From: Bactrocera neohumeralis
Lineage: Eukaryota; Arthropoda; Insecta; Diptera; Tephritidae
Direction of reading: 5' to 3'
Length of the DNA: 64,000 nt
NCBI RefSeq assembly: GCF_024586455.1
Contig: NC_065922.1
Coordinates: 24,176,089 to 24,240,088, forward strand
The notes beneath the pieces were generated by a model. That model was not told the DNA's origin, ran no database searches, and was given only the letters and a program-made list of their open reading frames with translations. Both the position numbers and the translations under genes were made by a program. Positions within the stretch are counted from its first letter, which is position 1; the number at the start of each line of letters is the position of its first letter. Positions 12,501 to 22,812 of the stretch are shown one piece after another.

Positions 12501-15500
12501 ATTATTACAAATAGCTAAAGTATGTTTACTGTTATAAGAACCTATTGCAAAACCCTTCATTTATTCATCTTCTACCGCTTTCCTTTAGGCGATAATGTTG
12601 ACTGTTGGATGGAGATTCAACATGGTAAAGGACCATGGGCGCCGCCGGTGAGCGGTATTGTGCCGTTAGGCTCTACACTCACACTTGTGGTTGCCATCAA
12701 TGATTATCGCGGTAAGTGACATTACAAGCTTATTGGAGTTGCGAGATATGAGAGTTGAACCCATGATTGAAAATTTGTATAAAGGGTAGTTCGTAAGCTC
12801 ATAAATTTTTTATCAAGAATACCGAGAGATCTGAGATTAGCTCAGCTAATGTTAACAGCTTTACAGAAAAGTGAAAAGAAATTAAAAGAATTGAGGAACA
12901 TTACTTTCTGTCTGCCCTTTAACAACAAATTTTCGAATATTTCTTCTTTTGGATCACGCACGAACTGGTTTCCTCAAGCTAAGACATTTTTGCCGTTGTT
13001 ATTTCCTTTTCATTTCCATTCATATGAACCACCTTGTGAAAAAGTCGTCATCGGCAACCACAATAAAAAGATCGTATTTCGTTTACGCTTTTATCTTCTT
13101 ATTACAACGTTATTCTTTAGTTTTTGCTCTAAAAACTTGGATTTACCACATCAAAGTTAGTGGCGTCCCGAGCTGCCTATAATTAATGAGTGAATTTCAC
13201 GGTACTTTTATGTGGTTTTCTGCAAATAACCCAGGTGTTAAGCCGGTTTAATAGAAGTGAAAGACAGTTAAAGCTGGATTAAGTTTCAAACAACAAGAAA
13301 ATTAATATATATTTCTACAAGTGAATATTGGCATTTCTAATTATATTAATGAAAGAATAACAGATAATTTAGTCATTAAACAGGATGCTCATGAATACTT
13401 CAGGAGAAAAACTTCTACAGATTAAATTCTTTGAGAGAGAAGATAAGCAAACAATAATAAAATATTTTTTTCTTAAACGAATCATCTCGAGAACCACCAA
13501 CTTCAGTATAAAAAAAAACTGAAATCCCTACCCTTAAATTCTGGAAACTGATGGCCTTGGACGGTTTTGGCCAACGCTAGTTAGAGGCACCGGACGATTG
13601 ATAGCGTTACTCTGAGTTTTTGGCGGCTGAGGAAATTGTACGGTAGGAGATAATTGAGGGAGGGTGAAAGTTGGACGTTCGTTGTTGGAATTTGTGGCGG
13701 TGGTTGTGGAAGTTTTATGGTGGAAGATAGTTCCGGGGCCGGATGCTGACCGTTCGTTATTGGAGTTTGTGGTGGTGGCTGAGGAAACTTATTGGTGGAA
13801 GATAATTCCGGGGACGGTGGATACTGACCGTTCGTTGTGGGAGTTTGTGGTGTCGGCTGAGGAAGCTTATTTGTAGAAGATAACTCCGAGACCGGTGGAT
13901 ACTGAACGTTCGTTGTTGGAGTTTGTGGTGGCGGTTGCGGAAGTTTTATGGTGGAAGATAATTCCGGGGACGGTGGATACTGACCGTTCGTTGTGGGAGT
14001 TTGTGGTGGTGGTTGAGGAAATTTATTGGTGGAAGATAATCCCGGGACCGGTGGATACTGAACGTTTGTTGTTGGAGTTTGTGGTGGCGGTTGCGGAAGT
14101 TTTATGGTGGAAGATAATTCCGAGGCCGGTGGATACTGACCGTTCGTTGTGGGAGTTTGTGGTGGCGGCTGAGGAAATTTATTGGTAGAAGATAACTCCG
14201 AGGCCGGTGGATACTGAACGTTCGTTGTTGGAGTTTGTGGTGGCGGTTGCGGAAGTTTTATGGTGGAAGATAATTCCGAGGACGGTGGATACTGACCGTT
14301 CGCTGTTGGAGTTTGTGGTGGCGGCTGAGGAAATTTATTGGTAGAAGATAACTCCGAGACCGGTGGATACTGAACGTTCGTTGTTGGAGTTTGTGGTGGC
14401 GGCTGAGGAAATTTATTGGTAGAAGATAACTCCGAGGCCGGTGGATACTGAACGTTCGTTGTTGGAGTTTGTGGTGGCGGTTGCGGAAGTTTTATGGTGG
14501 AAGATAATTCCGGGGACGGTGGATACTGACCGTTCGTTGTGGGAGTTTGTGGTGGCGCCGGAGGAGCTTGTATGTTGGAAGATAATTGTGATGACGGGGG
14601 ATACTGGACGTTTGCAGTGATGTTCTGTGATGGCATCGGAGAAGCTTGTATGTTGGAATATAATGGAGATGACGGTGGATACTGGCTGTTCACTGTTGAA
14701 GTTTGTAGTGGCGCAAGGACATTTACATCAGACGGATTTTGTGGTTGCAGTTGAGGATTATTTATAATTGCAGTAGGGTTTTCCAGCGGTGATTGGGGTA
14801 TATTAATAACGGAAATCGGATTTTCTGGTTGTGGTTGTAGATTCAAAGATTCCGAAAACGAATTTTGTGTATTTTCAACGTCTAGGTTGGAATTGCTTAC
14901 AATATTCTCATTAGATAAAGCAGGTTTCAACACTTCACTGTTGGAAGGAACAGAAAACTGCGGGCGTATAAAATCCAAATATGGTGATGAAATTGCATTT
15001 TGATCTGCAGTTAGAAATGGAAAGAAGTTATTTCCATACTGTGCTTGTAGTAACGAGTTTCCGTTCAATTTAGAAGCATATTCCTTCAAAGCCGAGTATG
15101 CTGGTAAAGCTTCATTATTCAAATTTTCACCACTTAATTCCTGTACATTCAATATCGCACATTCTGCCAAGCAGACGCTTATTACAAACAACCCGACAAA
15201 CTTCATGACACCTTACACCTGCTGGCGGTTAAGCTAAGAGTTACTAACCTAAGCGACAATGATTGGTCTTATAAATAGCGATTGGTAGCTGCTCAAGTTA
15301 ATGTTGTTTATGTTGACAGATAATTGTTTCTGTAATCAGTAACAGTAGCGGTACAAGACAAGTTCAAATTTGCATACTTAGTGGTTTGTTTGCTGAAACT
15401 AAGGCAACACCAATTTCCGGTGATAAGATACGCGGTATGCTGAAATTTGGTTTTTTTTTCGAATTCGTTCGACTTTTTGTGCAAAACAGATAAACGTTGA

Positions 15501-18500
15501 ATAGGCATGTAAGGTGAAAGACATGGAAATTAGTAGGAAAAAACAGATTCCAAGTGCAACGAAACATTTCTAAAGAAATTTCGTATTTTTCGATACAAAA
15601 AATAATTACCAAAATCTGTCTCTGTTCATGTCTACCGTACTTGGATGATGGCTTTCTTTAAAAACATCAAAAGTTAGATAAATTTTCAACAAATATCAAC
15701 AGAAATTAAGGCTTATTTGTAACATTCGGTTAATCGGATGTGGCAATTGTGCAAACCTTCCATAAACGTGACAAGTTTTCTTGAAATTCATATGTAAGAT
15801 ATTCCAACGTATTCAGAATTTGAGTACAAAGCCCTTTACACTTGTGATACCTCGGTACGCCATTTTGTCTAATTTTACAATGAATTTCTCTGCAAATAAA
15901 TCTTTTTTCGATTCCACTCGATCTTATACCCTCCTTACTAGCTTCCTATTGTTTTACACTTTTTTAGAAATTGAACTTATCTCGAAAATGTGTATGTTTC
16001 TTTTATGATTTGTTTTTGATGAGTAATAAACTTTAACTAACCTTTGGGCATGATATGAAAATTAAATGAATATATTGATGTGAATCATGCCCTGGAGATA
16101 GTGATTTTATCTTCTAGTCAGGTTGTAAAATGATCAAATGTGATCCTAATAAGGCTACCATACAGAAAAACACAGCTCTTCGATTGAATTTTGAATATTT
16201 TTTTAGTAGATAAAATTTAAAAGAATATTCTTTTCCATCAAAACCACATTCTTCTTTATTTCGAGGCGTCAGTTTAACGTTTAATACCGAGACTTGTAAT
16301 CACAGTATGCTTTCTACGAAATTCCTAACAAAGCAATTAGAACAGGGTCAATAATTTTTGAAAGCAAAAAAAAATCATAGCAGGATGAAATCCATTGAAG
16401 AAGATAACATAACAGGCCAATTGAAAAGTACCTCTCCCATCGTAAATTTTTTTTTGTCAAAATTCGTTTTTTTATTCAACATAATTCTCTACAAGGCTGA
16501 TACCTAATTATACCTGTAGCAAACCTCAAACTTTTCGATACCATTTTTGTAGCACGGTTTGACCTTTGCTTCAAAATAGGCCTCAGTTTCGGCGATCACC
16601 TCTTCTTTCGGCGAAAATTTCTGCACAGCGAGCATACTTTTGAGATCTGAGAACAGGAAATATTCGCAGGGGTCAGATCTGGAGAATACGCTGGATGCAT
16701 AAGCAATTAGAAATCCAATTCATGTATTTTTTCCATCTGTTTTCAAAGACTTGTGACACGGTGTATGATCTTAGTGGAACAGCACTTTCTTTTTATTCAA
16801 ATGCAGTCTTTTTTCAGCTATTAATGGTTTTTCCTTTTTCAAGGTAGTCAATAAAAATTATTCCATGCGCATCCCAAAATACAGACACCATAACCTTGTC
16901 AGCTGATTGTTGCGTTTTCCACGACTTGGAGTGCGCTCGCGCGTTGCCCACTTTGCACAGAGCTTTCTCATACCCAAATATTTGTGAAAGATATGAAGTA
17001 TACGTTAAGTTGATAGCTTTAGAGTGCCCGCTATGTCGAACAATTTGACCTTATGGTCATTCAAAATAGTTTTATGGATTTGATGTTTTCGGCATTAGCA
17101 ACCTCTTTTGGGCGTCCGCTGCATCCACCGACTCGGTGATCATCTCACATTCTCGAAACTTAGCATACCAATCCTTAATGGTTGATTTTCCTGGGGCAGT
17201 GTCCGGAAATTCATCATAAAGCTTTTGCTTCCACAGTATTTTTCCCTTCAGAAAGTAATATTTGATTAAGACGCGAAATTCCTTTTTATTTTTTTTTCTC
17301 GATAACAAAAATTGCTTCACTCAAAAGGCCAAAATTCACAAAGTAACGATGCGACAGGGGCTTTTGAAGGTAAGGGCTAACTAAAAATCATATGGATTTC
17401 ATTCTAGTAGCGCCAGCTATGTGTCCGGCTGGAGACTTTTCAATTGACATGTTAAAAAAAAGACATAAATGAAACTGGTATACTGGCGATCTAAGTTCGA
17501 GAGGAGGAATCAGAGAAGGAAAAGACAGGATTAAGTTTTTAAGGATTAAAAACGATTTGTCTCGATTTCCAGAAAAATTAAGAGTCCTATGGAAAACAGT
17601 TACATAACAAAGTTGGGTTTATATGAAAAACTCAAAAAACAGAGTTTTTGTTTTTTTTATTTTTATCTATAGTAAAAATATCTGGATTAAGATTAGATTA
17701 TTACGACCTACAGAATTAAAGGTAATCCCGAGCAAAGGTAGGAAGAAAGTATTCATCAGAAAAAAAAATTTCTTCAGTTCTTAGCTATCCTAAGACCACT
17801 TTGTTCTCCACTTTGAACCCCTTGAAATAGCATACATTTTACTTCACTCAACAATTAATTGAACAAAGTTATGCTCTTCGCACTCGTCGATAACAAACTT
17901 TTTAATGACTTCAGTTTTCCATTATCACAAAACACCTTATTAAACTAATGTCAAACATGGAATGCTGAATTTTACTAATGACTCATTCTTCTCTTCCACC
18001 AATTTGTCTAGGCGAATTCGATATGCGTGTCAAGTCGTGCGTCGCTTCCGATGGTTCCGGTCATGTTATCAATCTTTCCGATGAATTTGGTTGTGTTTTG
18101 CGTCCGAAGATGATCTCACGCTTCTTGAAGGCACGTGCGCCCGATGAGCGTGCCACCGTCATAACATATGCCTTCTTCCACGCCTTCAAGTTCCCCGACG
18201 CGCTGAGCGTACACATAAAATGCAAAGTGGAGATCTGCCGACACGGTTGTCTGGATCATTGTCAGCTTACTGGTAGCGTTAACGAGCGTAAAGATGTGCT
18301 CATGAACGAACCGCCAGGCAATCAGAACGAGCTCAGTCAAGAAAGTATAGGACATCAACCAGCGCTAGGCGGTATGCCTTTAGGTGGTGTTGGCGGCGGT
18401 GGTTTAGGTGGCGTTGGTGGTGGCGCTGGTGTTGGTATGGGTGGCGATGGTATGGGCGATCATGATATCTTCTACGATGACATAATACACAACCGCAAAC

Positions 18501-19375
18501 AGCTGTCATCGATCAATAGTGGCATTGCCAACATATTGGATCAATTTAATATCCACGAAAAGAATGCTAACCTCTCGCCACGGCCGGTGCACGAAGAACC
18601 CGAAGACTCGGATCTCGACTCGTTATTCGGTGAAGATGAGTTGGCCGACTTGGATGAGGCACAATATATGGAACTGAAGAAGAGCGGTAAATTCCCGCAT
18701 GGACCACGCCAATTTGAGGCGCAAAAACGTATGGGTGTGCCCATGGCGGGACCACGTTCGCTGGAGCCCAAAACTAATGACGATGCACCACATCCAATTT
18801 ACCGCCCACAAGCGGAAGCATTGAAACGCACGCGCGAAGATCACATTGATCTCGATGCTAGTGAGGAATTGTTGAAACAAAAAACAAATAAAACCGCTGA
18901 CAGCGACGAACACGAAAAATCCACACGTCGTCGTCGCCGTTCGATCGTGATTGCCGATCGGAAAGTGCGTAGCGCCGATGTTGGTGTTAGCGGTCTCTAC
19001 GACGTCATCTCCGAAGCTGATCTTGCCTTCTCGCCAGACTCCAAACAGGAGGCGGTCACCGTATTCCAGGGTAAAATCAGCGAAGAGGTGGTCTATGGCA
19101 TCTGCATGCCGGTGCCGGGCTTCAGCATACTTTTCATTGTCGTCATTTCGGCCACCATTGTATCCGCTTTGATTGCCGGCTCGCTGCTCTATCGCTATCA
19201 ACTGCAAAAGGAGGCGCTCGAGAAGCAAACGCCAATGCCGGCGCCTGGTACTTTCGCCTCATGGATGACTTTGCGTCTCTTCCGCATGCGTCACATGCAA
19301 GAGCAACAACAACGACAGCAAATTGGCGGTACTGTGGCAGCTGCGAGTGCGGTTGCGCACGAAACGGTGCAGTAG
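9446..19375 (+). CDS. m: Miniature-type ZP-domain transmembrane protein (five coding exons; start exon not found)
   Basis: Joining 9446-9599, 9704-9831, 12330-12477, 12589-12711 and 18012-19375 gives 638 residues with matching phases (0,1,0,1,1) and GT-AG borders. The first residues, FSLVLAGNELW, look like the end of a signal peptide, so a short upstream exon must supply Met. A ZP domain spans residues about 21-270, with its cysteines including the RCGT, CEW, DCW, KSC and the final IC.HGC.DHC cluster. A Gly-rich linker and an acidic stretch follow. A RRRRR|S furin-like site precedes the single transmembrane helix (about 554-578) and a 60-residue tail. Members of this family organise apical extracellular matrix and cuticle. 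The assignment to miniature rests on subtype and on adjacency to a dusky-like gene; dusky-like or another ZP paralogue is the alternative. Confidence 0.8.
9704..9831 (+). CDS. m: miniature exon B: ZP-N continuation
   Basis: The acceptor is CGCCACAG|G and the donor is AATACG|GTGAGT. The exon encodes QHSDPRCVYVPPSTGK through SRCGTKPDLHGQFYENT. It enters in phase 1 and leaves in phase 0. It is only 104 bases from exon A, but a 2.5-kb intron loaded with transposons follows. Confidence 0.9.
9890..10330 (+). mobile_element. Degenerate mariner C-terminal fragment
   Basis: One frame reads TTDETWVNEFDMQTNQQSSE, the catalytic TxDETWV.EYD.QT..QSSEW block of a mariner transposase. A frameshifted tail (SIEEI..KFAKEAEGHP) corresponds to the usual C-terminal region. 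There is no intact reading frame. It lies within the 9832-12329 intron. Confidence 0.75.
10594..11121 (+). mobile_element. INE-1/DINE-1-like (Helentron-associated) non-autonomous element
   Basis: It opens with the palindrome TATACCCTGAACAGGGTATA and continues with the family phrases 'gaccctataaagtatatata', 'gagctgagtcgatttaacc', 'gtccgtctgtctgtc' and 'acgaactagtccctcag'. It ends with 'gccgaagttaacgttttttc'. The order is the same as in Drosophila INE-1/DINE-1 elements. Sister copies are at 51682-52341 (+) and 37352-38008 (-), with decayed ones at 22389, 26575, 48810 and 59170. It has no coding capacity. Confidence 0.75.
12330..12477 (+). CDS. m: miniature exon C: ZP domain middle
   Basis: The acceptor is AAATAACAG|G and the donor is CCGCG|GTGAGT. 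The exon encodes VVVQYDKDLLEVWDEAKRLR through DLDVIQLDFRG, including the conserved RCEW segment. It enters in phase 0 and leaves in phase 1. Confidence 0.9.
12589..12711 (+). CDS. m: miniature exon D: ZP domain, DCWMEIQHGKGPW segment
   Basis: The acceptor is TTCCTTTAG|G and the donor is ATCGCG|GTAAGT. The exon encodes DNVDCWMEIQHGKGPWAPPV, the highly conserved centre of this ZP subfamily, and ends at INDYRG. Both borders are phase 1. The matching block in the dusky gene reads DNVGCWMQIQVGKGPW. Confidence 0.9.
13581..15206 (-). CDS. Secreted Pro/Gln/Thr/Ser-rich tandem-repeat protein, nested in miniature intron
   Basis: Single-exon frame of 541 residues. The N-terminus, MKFVGLFVISVCLAECAILN, is a clear signal peptide. 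Residues 20 to about 100 are non-repetitive and Asn/Ser/Leu-rich (EYASKLNGNSLLQAQYGNN). From about residue 165 there are 26-residue repeats of the form TTNxQYPPxxELSSTxKxPQ followed by PPPQTP, about thirteen copies. A TATA box lies 63-72 bases upstream of the ATG. There are no Cys in the repeats and no transmembrane helix. Such compositions occur in fly eggshell, salivary glue, cuticle and seminal proteins; I cannot tell which. The last 31 codons before the stop at 13581 leave the repeat pattern, whereas another frame keeps it and ends at 13534, suggesting a frameshift. Nesting opposite to m suggests an independent gene. Confidence 0.8.
   Translation of the reverse strand: MKFVGLFVISVCLAECAILNVQELSGENLNNEALPAYSALKEYASKLNGNSLLQAQYGNNFFPFLTADQNAISSPYLDFIRPQFSVPSNSEVLKPALSNENIVSNSNLDVENTQNSFSESLNLQPQPENPISVINIPQSPLENPTAIINNPQLQPQNPSDVNVLAPLQTSTVNSQYPPSSPLYSNIQASPMPSQNITANVQYPPSSQLSSNIQAPPAPPQTPTTNGQYPPSPELSSTIKLPQPPPQTPTTNVQYPPASELSSTNKFPQPPPQTPTTNVQYPPVSELSSTNKFPQPPPQTPTANGQYPPSSELSSTIKLPQPPPQTPTTNVQYPPASELSSTNKFPQPPPQTPTTNGQYPPASELSSTIKLPQPPPQTPTTNVQYPPVPGLSSTNKFPQPPPQTPTTNGQYPPSPELSSTIKLPQPPPQTPTTNVQYPPVSELSSTNKLPQPTPQTPTTNGQYPPSPELSSTNKFPQPPPQTPITNGQHPAPELSSTIKLPQPPPQIPTTNVQLSPSLNYLLPYNFLSRQKLRVTLSIVRCL
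13640..14725 (-). repeat. 78-bp coding tandem repeat array with a 156-bp higher-order period
   Basis: About thirteen copies of a 78-base unit. Two unit types alternate through much of the array: one translates as NGQYPP...ELSSTIKLPQ, the other as NVQYPP...ELSSTNKFPQ. Paired changes (G with I...L, V with N...F) show that the duplicated unit was a 52-residue dimer. Copies nearest the N-terminus (around 14560-14720) are more divergent, as expected for the edge of a homogenising array. Confidence 0.9.
15269..15278 (-). promoter_or_regulatory. TATA box of the nested repeat-protein gene
   Basis: On the - strand the sequence reads CTATTTATAA, 63-72 bases upstream of the ATG at 15206. A start 25-32 bases downstream would leave a 5' leader of about 30-40 nt. 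A strong TATA box fits a tissue-specific, highly expressed secreted protein gene. Confidence 0.55.
16412..17452 (-). mobile_element. Mariner element with terminal inverted repeats and TA target duplication
   Basis: The left end, ACAGGCCAATTGAAAAGTA, and the reverse complement of the right end, ACATGTCAATTGAAAAGTC, match. TA flanks both sides (16410-16411 and 17453-17454). The - strand encodes the transposase N-terminus at 17320-17072 (KKEFRVLIKYYFLKGKILWK ... APGKSTIKDWYAKFRECEM). The rest of the transposase is broken by stops. A sister copy is at 21589-22270. Confidence 0.85.
18012..19375 (+). CDS. m: miniature terminal exon: ZP-C end, furin site, transmembrane helix, tail
   Basis: The acceptor is TTTGTCTAG|G, entered in phase 1. 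The exon encodes EFDMRVKSCVASDGSGHVIN, the remaining ZP cysteines ending ICRHGCLDHC, and a Gly-rich stretch (GGVGGGGLGGVGGGAG). An acidic segment (EEPEDSDLDSLFGEDELADL) and STRRRRRSIVIADRKVRSAD, the predicted proprotein-convertase site, follow. The helix ILFIVVISATIVSALIAGSL and a Gln-rich tail come last. The stop is TAG at 19373-19375. Confidence 0.92.
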
Positions 19376-20440
19376 AAGGGGAAGTCGATGGGTTGAGGTG
19401 GTGGGATCGGAAGTAGTTAAATGAAATGTACTTCAAAATCTATATTTTGAAAAATCAAGCAAAAATCTATAAAATATTTAAATTAAGCTTCCTGTATGCG
19501 CTGTGTGCGCTGATGACAATAGAAGGTAACGGTGTGTCAACGACTGAAAGCACGCACACAATGAGAACTTTTCAAAAACTCGAAACAAATTAGCAATTTT
19601 TTAGCTCTATTTATTGGTACTTTTCCTATTTTCCTTTTACACGTGTAGTTGGAGTAGAAGCGAATGTGTTAACGGCACATTTTCGGGCAGCACTGCAATA
19701 GCAAATCACTAAACTATACCACAAACAAACATTTACACACATACCAACAATATTACAGCCCCATAGTGACGGCATACATACATCTCTACATATTGCCTAA
19801 CACGCACTGTGTTTATTTTTAACGAAATTTCAAGTAAAAATAAAATAAGAATCGGTGCTTTTAGGTGCATTTACTTACTAGTGAATTTAACTGAAGTATT
19901 TTATTTTATTTTATATTTTTATTATTTTAAAATATTACAGAACTTAATGTCATATTATTTATTTATTTATTTATCTTTTAGCCAAAACTACCCACTCCAT
20001 AATATTTATGTTCATAAATGGATTTTTGAAAAGTTCATTTTTTAGTTTTCCAATTGAAATTATTTCATTTCCACATCTTCGCCTTTAATTTAAGCTTATT
20101 ACTTATTTTGCCAGTCGGCAACTTAAGCGAATTTTATGCAATATTTTTATTATTTAATTCAAATTCGAAATCTTACTTTAGTTTAGCATCGAAAATGAAG
20201 AGTGTGAATTGAAAAGTCAAAATTGCGTTTGTTTTTGCATTTTGTTTTGTTTTTGGTTTTTATAAATCGACACTAATGAATGTTCAACACAAACGAAAAT
20301 TTAAATTTATACTTAAGTCAGTTTATATTATTTATTTAAAATTATTGTAGTTGTAATTGAATACTATGATTATGACGAGAACGGACAAATTAATTAAATT
20401 AAGTAATAAATAAAAAATAATAATAAAATAAATACAAAAT
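19376..20440 (+). other. miniature 3' untranslated region (probable)
   Basis: AT-rich sequence continues without repeats from the stop codon. Clustered AATAAA-type signals lie at about 20405-20435 ('aataaataaaaaataataa'), a likely polyadenylation zone, giving a 3' UTR near 1 kb. The true end cannot be fixed from sequence alone. Confidence 0.5.
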
Positions 20441-20744
20441 TGCAATGCATTTTTATTTGAGGAGAAAAGAAACAATGCGCTGACCTCAACATAATTGTGC
20501 TCCACTTAATTTGTTTATGGGGCACATCTAGTGTGAAATTTAAAAATAACATATTTTTTTAGTTTATCTATGTTATCTTTAAAATACCATACTAAATCGT
20601 TATCTCAAATATCTTTAAAAAGTAGTCAGACAATTCAATCAGCTTAAAATTTTAAATTTTAATGGCGTTTTTAATTCGAGTTATATATATATATAAGATA
20701 TATGTATATATTTTCCAAAATAGTACAAATTTTTCCAATATCTT

Positions 20745-21577
20745 TTAAACGGGAAGTCTCCGACTAACGGTTTTCTATTTTTTCTTATTATCAAAAAAAA
20801 TTTATATCTCGCTTCCAACTACTTGAAAAAATATCTTGTTAATTAGGTTTTGTAGGAAATTGAATGCTCTAAAATATGGTCTATTATGATTTTTTCGCAA
20901 ACCCAACCGTTTAAAAGATATTAACGGTTGAAATTAGATTATTTTTGGGAAAATTTTTTATTTCTTATGAATTTTATAACTCAATGAAAAAAAATTATTA
21001 TGAATAGATTTTTGGAGAGGTTTTCTTGGAGGTGTCTAGGAACCTATTTTTCAGAGTACCAAACGAAAAAAAATTTTTTTTTTGATCCACCCTAATATGC
21101 ATTGATGTTTGACGATGAATATCTCGTAAACGCTTAACTTAATCGAAAAATCATATAAGACCATTTTTATAGAGCAGTAAATTTCCTACAAAACTATGTG
21201 TTTCATCATTCATAATAATTTTTTTTCATTGAGTTATAAAATTAATAAGAAATAAAGAATTTTCCAAAAATAGTCAAATTTCAACCGTTAATATCTTTTA
21301 AACGGTTGGGTTTACGAAAAAATCATAAGAGACCATATTTTAGAGCATTCAAATTTCCTACAAAACCTAATTAACAAGATATTTTTTCAAGTAGTTGGAA
21401 GCGAGATATAAATTTTTCTATATGATAATAAGAAAAAATAGAAAACCGTTAGGCGGAGGACCTTCCCGTTACAATTAAAAACTCATATTTGGAGAGGCTT
21501 TCTTAGAGGTGTCTAGGAACCTATTTTTGCGAGTACCAATTGAAAAAAAAAAATTTTTTTTTGAATCACCCTAATAT
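20745..21577. repeat. Foldback (hairpin) element with about 250-bp inverted arms
   Basis: The arm at 20745-20990 (phrases 'gactaacggttttctatttt', 'tcttgttaattaggttttg', 'ccaaccgtttaaaagatatt') is the reverse complement of 21220-21475 over essentially its whole length. A block 'gaggtgtctaggaacctatt' occurs twice in direct orientation, near 21030 and 21510, each followed by an A/T run and 'caccctaatat'. There is no open reading frame. A mariner sits immediately to the right, starting at 21589. Confidence 0.85.
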
Positions 21578-21588
21578 ATACATATATA

Positions 21589-22270
21589 GCAGGTCAATTA
21601 AAAAGTGCCCGGCCTACCATAGTCAAACACATTTTTTTGGCGAAGTTCGTTTTTTATTCAAAAACCTTTCAAAAATACGTTTTCAAAGATCCGTGATATC
21701 GCTGATTATAGCAACCCTCGATACCATTTTTGTAGACAATTTCCCTCGGTTTCGTCGATCTCGTTGAGACCAGATCTGGAAAATACGATGGCAATACGAA
21801 GCACAATTCATGGTTTTCGACATCGTTTTCACTGATTTGTGACACTGTGCATTTCCTTGGAGAAACATCGCTTTCTTTTCCTTCAAATACGGGCGATTAC
21901 GTCCTTCAAACGGTCCAATGACGCCATGTAATAGTCACTGTTGATGGTCCCAAAACCATGAACAACTTCACTTTACGGTCATCCAAAATTATTTCGTGGA
22001 CTTTTTTGATGTTTTCGTCGGTAACAACATCTATTGGGCGTCCACTGCGTTCACCGACTTCGGTGCTGATTTCCCCATGCCTAAACTTAGCATACCAATC
22101 CTTGGTGGTTAGTGGGGCAGTGTCCGTCATCAAGGCAAGCTTTTGCTTCAAGTGTATTTTTCCCCTTCAAAATGCAATATTTTATGAACACGTGAAATTC
22201 CTTTTTATCCACTTTTTTCTCTCAAAATGATATAATTCACAAACTAACGATCCAACACTCTTAAATACTC
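21589..22270 (-). mobile_element. Mariner remnant, same family as 16412-17452
   Basis: The left terminus, GCAGGTCAATTAAAAAGTGC after TA, matches the 16412 element. The - strand open frame at 22151-21906 reads APLTTKDWYAKFRHGEISTE followed by VGERSGRPIDVVTDENIKKV, the HTH-to-linker region of a mariner transposase. The catalytic region is reduced to fragments, and no good right terminal repeat was found. Confidence 0.75.
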
Positions 22271-22388
22271 TTAAAAATTTTAAACAAATGTTACCGTCGT
22301 TTTTTTATATTTGGGGTGCCATATTTTAATAAATATTCGATTACAAGTCTCCTAAACATAATATTGGATCGTTATTTTAATGCCATGA

Positions 22389-22740
22389 CAGAGTATATCA
22401 AGTTTGCCGGAAGGATACCCTATAAAACATATCTATGTATAAGTGATCAGAGCAACGAAATGAGTCGATTTACCTATGTTTGCTTGTATATTCGAACTGG
22501 TCCCTCAATTTTTGAGATATCAATCTGAAATTTTACTCAGGTCCTTACCTCACCAAGAAGCTAGTCATTTGTCGGAATAGCCGTTATCATAACTGCCATA
22601 TAAACTGTCTAATCCAAATCAAGTCCTGGTATGAAAAACGCAACTTGGCATGGACGAATCGAAATAAAGTATTTGTTTAAAAAAGTGTATTATTTGTGAG
22701 CCGGCGTAATCGAAGTTATCATTTTTTTTTTGTTTTAATA
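22389..22740 (+). mobile_element. Decayed INE-1/DINE-1-like element
   Basis: It contains 'gagtatatcaagtttgccgg', 'ataccctataaaacatat', 'gaaatgagtcgatttacc' and 'cgaactggtccctcaattt' in the same order as the better copy at 10594. It ends with a degraded 'ccggcgtaatcgaagtta' tail. Confidence 0.6.
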
Positions 22741-22812
22741 AAAACATGATTATTGTTGAAAATTATTACTTATAGATTGATTGGCAAAAAAAACATTATT
22801 TCATTACATTAA

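Larger units (their letters stand above)
12712..18011. other. Large last intron of miniature hosting a nested gene
   Basis: The intron is 5.3 kb, from GTAAGT to TTGTCTAG. It contains an antisense secreted repeat-protein gene (13581-15206) and a mariner with terminal repeats (16412-17452). The stretches 12720-13530, 15300-16400 and 17460-18000 hold only AT-rich sequence in which I see no gene. Confidence 0.8.

Noticed and set aside
13664..14754. + strand open frames opposite the nested gene, Val/Glu/Trp-rich repeats
   Set aside because: They are the complement of the 78-bp coding repeat. The - strand frame has the signal peptide, start codon and continuous length.
18116..19436. - strand frames of 76-201 codons under the miniature last exon
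   Set aside because: Shadow frames of a highly conserved ZP exon.
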